From assembly GCA_964592375.1 (NCBI GenBank), contig CAZQDP010000086.1, positions 1 through 8,322 on the forward strand: 8,322 bases of DNA. The letters are read 5' to 3'. This document shows, one piece after another, positions 6,182-8,322 of the stretch. Position numbers and translations under genes: made by a program. The notes beneath the pieces were generated by a model that saw only the letters and a list, made by a program, of their open reading frames with translations, did no database searches and was not told the origin of the DNA. Every line of letters begins with the position of its first letter. The stretch's first letter is position 1. Origin of the DNA: CAZQDP01 sp964592375. Its GTDB lineage: Bacteria; Bacillota; Clostridia; RUG12999.

Positions 6182-8322
6182 ATGAGAAGGTTTCTTTTAA
6201 ACGATGATTGGACCATGTTTTACTTTGACCGTCCCTGCAATGGAGAAAGGCCATCAGCGCTACGTGAGGAGAAGCGTTTGCCGGTGACATTGCCAACCAA
6301 TGCAGAGCTAGCATTTCAAAAGGCAGGATTTTTACCTGAAAATCTGTATAAGGGCGAAAATTTTAAAAAGCTGAAGCAGTATGAATACTACAGCTATATG
6401 TATACCAAAACCATAGAAATTCCGTCCATTTCAGGTGAAGAGAGCATAGAGATTGTTTTTCATGGTGCAGACTGCTTTTGTGAGTATTTTATTGATGACA
6501 TCAGCATCGGAAAAAGCAATAATATGTTTATCCCGCATCGGTTTGATATTACGGAGCAAGTAAAAGGAAAAACCAGGGTGGAGCTGTCGGTTATCATCAA
6601 TGCCGCCATATATGAAGCAGCAAAGGCCGATTACACACCTTTGTGCACAGGACTTGATACCAATGCTGATCAGCTGTATGTGCGAAAGCCGCAGTATGCC
6701 TATGGGCATGATATTATGGTAAGAGCCGTCACGAGTGGACTTTGGCGCGATGTGGAAATGCTTGTACATCAAAAAAATGAAATTGAAGATATTTATTTTG
6801 CTAATCACGCCGTAAATGCCGAAAGAGCATATTTGTATGTGCATTTTAAGCTCAATTGTGATGTAAGAAAAATTGGCAGATTGTCTTTGAAAATAGAGGG
6901 AAGCTGCGGCGAGAGTCATTTTGAAATGACACATCAATTGACATTTGTATATGGTTTTTTTCGATTATACATATCAAACCCAAAACTTTGGTGGCCGAAG
7001 GGATATGGAGACCCAAACTTGTATGAGGTCAAGGCGACATTGATTGAGGATGGAGCGGAAATTGATGCAAAGTGCTATCGCATTGGTCTGCGTAGTATAA
7101 AGCTTCATCATACCGATATGGTAACGGACGAAAATCCGGCATTTGAATTTATCGTCAATGGGGAGAAGGTATTTATCAAGGGCACCAATCATGTTCCGGT
7201 GGATCCGTTTCCTTCCAATGAAAAAAAGTTTGAGCCTCAAACACTGGCTCTTATTGCCGATATTGGCTGTAATCTCATCCGTTGCTGGGGCGGCAATTAT
7301 TATCCGGCACATGAATTATATGACTTTTGTGATGAAAACGGGATTTTGGTCTGGCAGGAATTTGCCATGGCCTGTGCCGCATACCCGCATGATGAAGCTT
7401 TTTTGGCCAATGTAAAAGAGGAAGCCATAGCTATTATTAAGATGCTTCGCAACCATGCATCCCTCGCCATTTGGGTGGGTGATAATGAGTGCGATATGGA
7501 CTATGTCAGAAGAGGAATAAACCCCGATTTGAATATTATCACAAGAGAGCTCCTGCCGCGGCTTGCATTGCAGCATGATCCGTACAGGCCATATTTGGCA
7601 AGCTCGCCGCTGATTACAAAAGCAATGGCGCAAACCGGTGCATCCATGTTTTGCACAGAACTTGGCACGGAGGACCATCTTTGGGGGCCGAGGGATTATT
7701 TTAAAAGTGATTATTATACGAAATCAAAAGCACATTTTATCGGTGAAATAGGCTATCATGGTTGCCCTGCACGCTCTTCCATTGAAAAATTCATTGACGA
7801 GCAGTCTATCTGGCCGTGGCAAGACAATCTTCAGTGGGTTTATCATTGCACCTCCATGCTTGGGTTTGACAGCTGGATGAAATACCGTGTGCCGCTGATG
7901 GCAAACCAAACCGCACAGCTTTTTGGCCAGGTTCCTGAGCACTTAGAGGATTTTATATTTGCATCCCAAGCCTCCCAAGCCCAAGCAAATAAATTCTTTA
8001 TTGAAATGGCAAGAATTCGCAAGAGCAAAATGGGTGGCCTCATTTGGTGGAATATAAGGGATGGCTGGCCTCAGTTTTCCGATGCGGTGGTGGATTATTA
8101 CTTTCACCGAAAAATGGCATATGATTATATCAAAAAAAGTCAAGAGGATGTACTTGTTGCCATTGGGGAATATCAGGATTGGAATTTGCCGATATACCTT
8201 TTGAACGATACCTTAGAAGCAGTATCGGGAGAATATAAGGTGTATGATGCAGATACAAACGAGGTTTTCGCAGAGGGCAGCTACGGAGCAAAAGCCAATG
8301 AAACCATGAAAATTGGTTCATT
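6182..8322 (+). CDS. GH2 beta-mannosidase-like glycosidase (C-terminus outside window)
   Basis: Cytoplasmic exo-glycosidase of family GH2, closest by eye to beta-mannosidases, which remove terminal beta-linked mannose from oligosaccharides. The 713 codons visible have no signal peptide. The N-terminal sugar-binding sandwich (about 1-180) includes FHGADCFCEYFIDD (from about 93) and RKPQYAYGHDIMV (ending at 180); an Ig-like domain follows and ends near LWWPKGYGDPNLYEV (about 270). The TIM barrel (about 300-640) carries IRCWGG (366-371), WQEF (391-394), WVGDNE with the expected acid/base Glu436, FIGEIGYHGCP with the expected nucleophile Glu522, and LIWWNIRDGWP near its end. C-terminal beta domains begin at about 660. 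Beta-mannosidases are usually about 820-850 residues, so roughly 110-140 are missing. The start is fixed by AGGAGG (6168-6173), eight bases before the ATG. The gene has its own strong promoter and a ROK-type operator. Oddity: GHDIMV replaces the usual GWDWGP, so specificity may differ; another GH2 activity is possible. Confidence 0.9.
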   Translation, partial: MRRFLLNDDWTMFYFDRPCNGERPSALREEKRLPVTLPTNAELAFQKAGFLPENLYKGENFKKLKQYEYYSYMYTKTIEIPSISGEESIEIVFHGADCFCEYFIDDISIGKSNNMFIPHRFDITEQVKGKTRVELSVIINAAIYEAAKADYTPLCTGLDTNADQLYVRKPQYAYGHDIMVRAVTSGLWRDVEMLVHQKNEIEDIYFANHAVNAERAYLYVHFKLNCDVRKIGRLSLKIEGSCGESHFEMTHQLTFVYGFFRLYISNPKLWWPKGYGDPNLYEVKATLIEDGAEIDAKCYRIGLRSIKLHHTDMVTDENPAFEFIVNGEKVFIKGTNHVPVDPFPSNEKKFEPQTLALIADIGCNLIRCWGGNYYPAHELYDFCDENGILVWQEFAMACAAYPHDEAFLANVKEEAIAIIKMLRNHASLAIWVGDNECDMDYVRRGINPDLNIITRELLPRLALQHDPYRPYLASSPLITKAMAQTGASMFCTELGTEDHLWGPRDYFKSDYYTKSKAHFIGEIGYHGCPARSSIEKFIDEQSIWPWQDNLQWVYHCTSMLGFDSWMKYRVPLMANQTAQLFGQVPEHLEDFIFASQASQAQANKFFIEMARIRKSKMGGLIWWNIRDGWPQFSDAVVDYYFHRKMAYDYIKKSQEDVLVAIGEYQDWNLPIYLLNDTLEAVSGEYKVYDADTNEVFAEGSYGAKANETMKIGS

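Noticed and set aside
6431..6937. A 168-codon minus-strand reading frame, and others opposite 6182-8322
   Set aside because: The plus strand encodes clear GH2 domains and catalytic motifs throughout; the antisense frames have no independent support.
1..8322. tRNA, rRNA, insertion sequence, CRISPR array or phage genes
   Set aside because: No conserved RNA gene sequence, transposase motifs, terminal repeats or regularly spaced repeats were found in either strand.

Overview
The window looks like chromosomal DNA of a low-to-moderate-GC Firmicute, most likely a Clostridia-type carbohydrate degrader. The reasons are AT-rich sigma-A promoters with near-consensus boxes, strong AGGAGG-type ribosome binding sites, a Gram-positive-style signal peptide, and a 'copper amine oxidase N-terminal'/stalk domain of the kind common in Clostridia and Paenibacillus exoproteins. 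It reads as part of a glycan-utilisation locus: two sugar-type regulators and two glycosidase-type proteins. No transporter, RNA gene, mobile element or CRISPR array is visible.

Layout. Positions 1-487 (minus) hold the N-terminal 162 residues of a ROK-family repressor (winged helix plus the start of the sugar-kinase-like domain); the gene leaves the window at its left edge. Positions 580-1449 (minus) encode an AraC-family regulator, best started at a GTG with its own ribosome binding site. Positions 1450-1669 are a compact divergent promoter region: the -35 boxes of the AraC gene and of the next gene are only 14 bp apart. Positions 1670-5923 (plus) encode a 1417-residue secreted multidomain protein: signal peptide, lectin-like beta-sandwich, stalk domain, a glycosidase-like barrel followed by a GATase-like alpha/beta domain, then three more beta domains, the last a diverged copy of the first. 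A hairpin terminator follows (5929-5988). Positions 5989-6181 hold a strong promoter with two palindromes, one a ROK-type operator. From 6182 to the right edge runs a cytoplasmic GH2 beta-mannosidase-like enzyme, cut off before its C-terminus.

How it may work together (inference). The secreted protein probably binds and/or cleaves an extracellular polysaccharide or glycoprotein glycan, and the cytoplasmic GH2 enzyme trims imported oligosaccharides. The AraC regulator is placed to control the secreted protein. The ROK repressor is a good candidate to bind the perfect inverted repeat TTAGTTAA-n5-TTAACTAA just downstream of the GH2 promoter's -10 box, so the two halves of the pathway may respond to different signals.

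The most unusual items are the architecture and unassigned catalytic core of the 1417-residue protein, the ROK-like operator, and a substituted active-site loop in the GH2 enzyme (GHDIMV where beta-mannosidases usually have GWDWGP).
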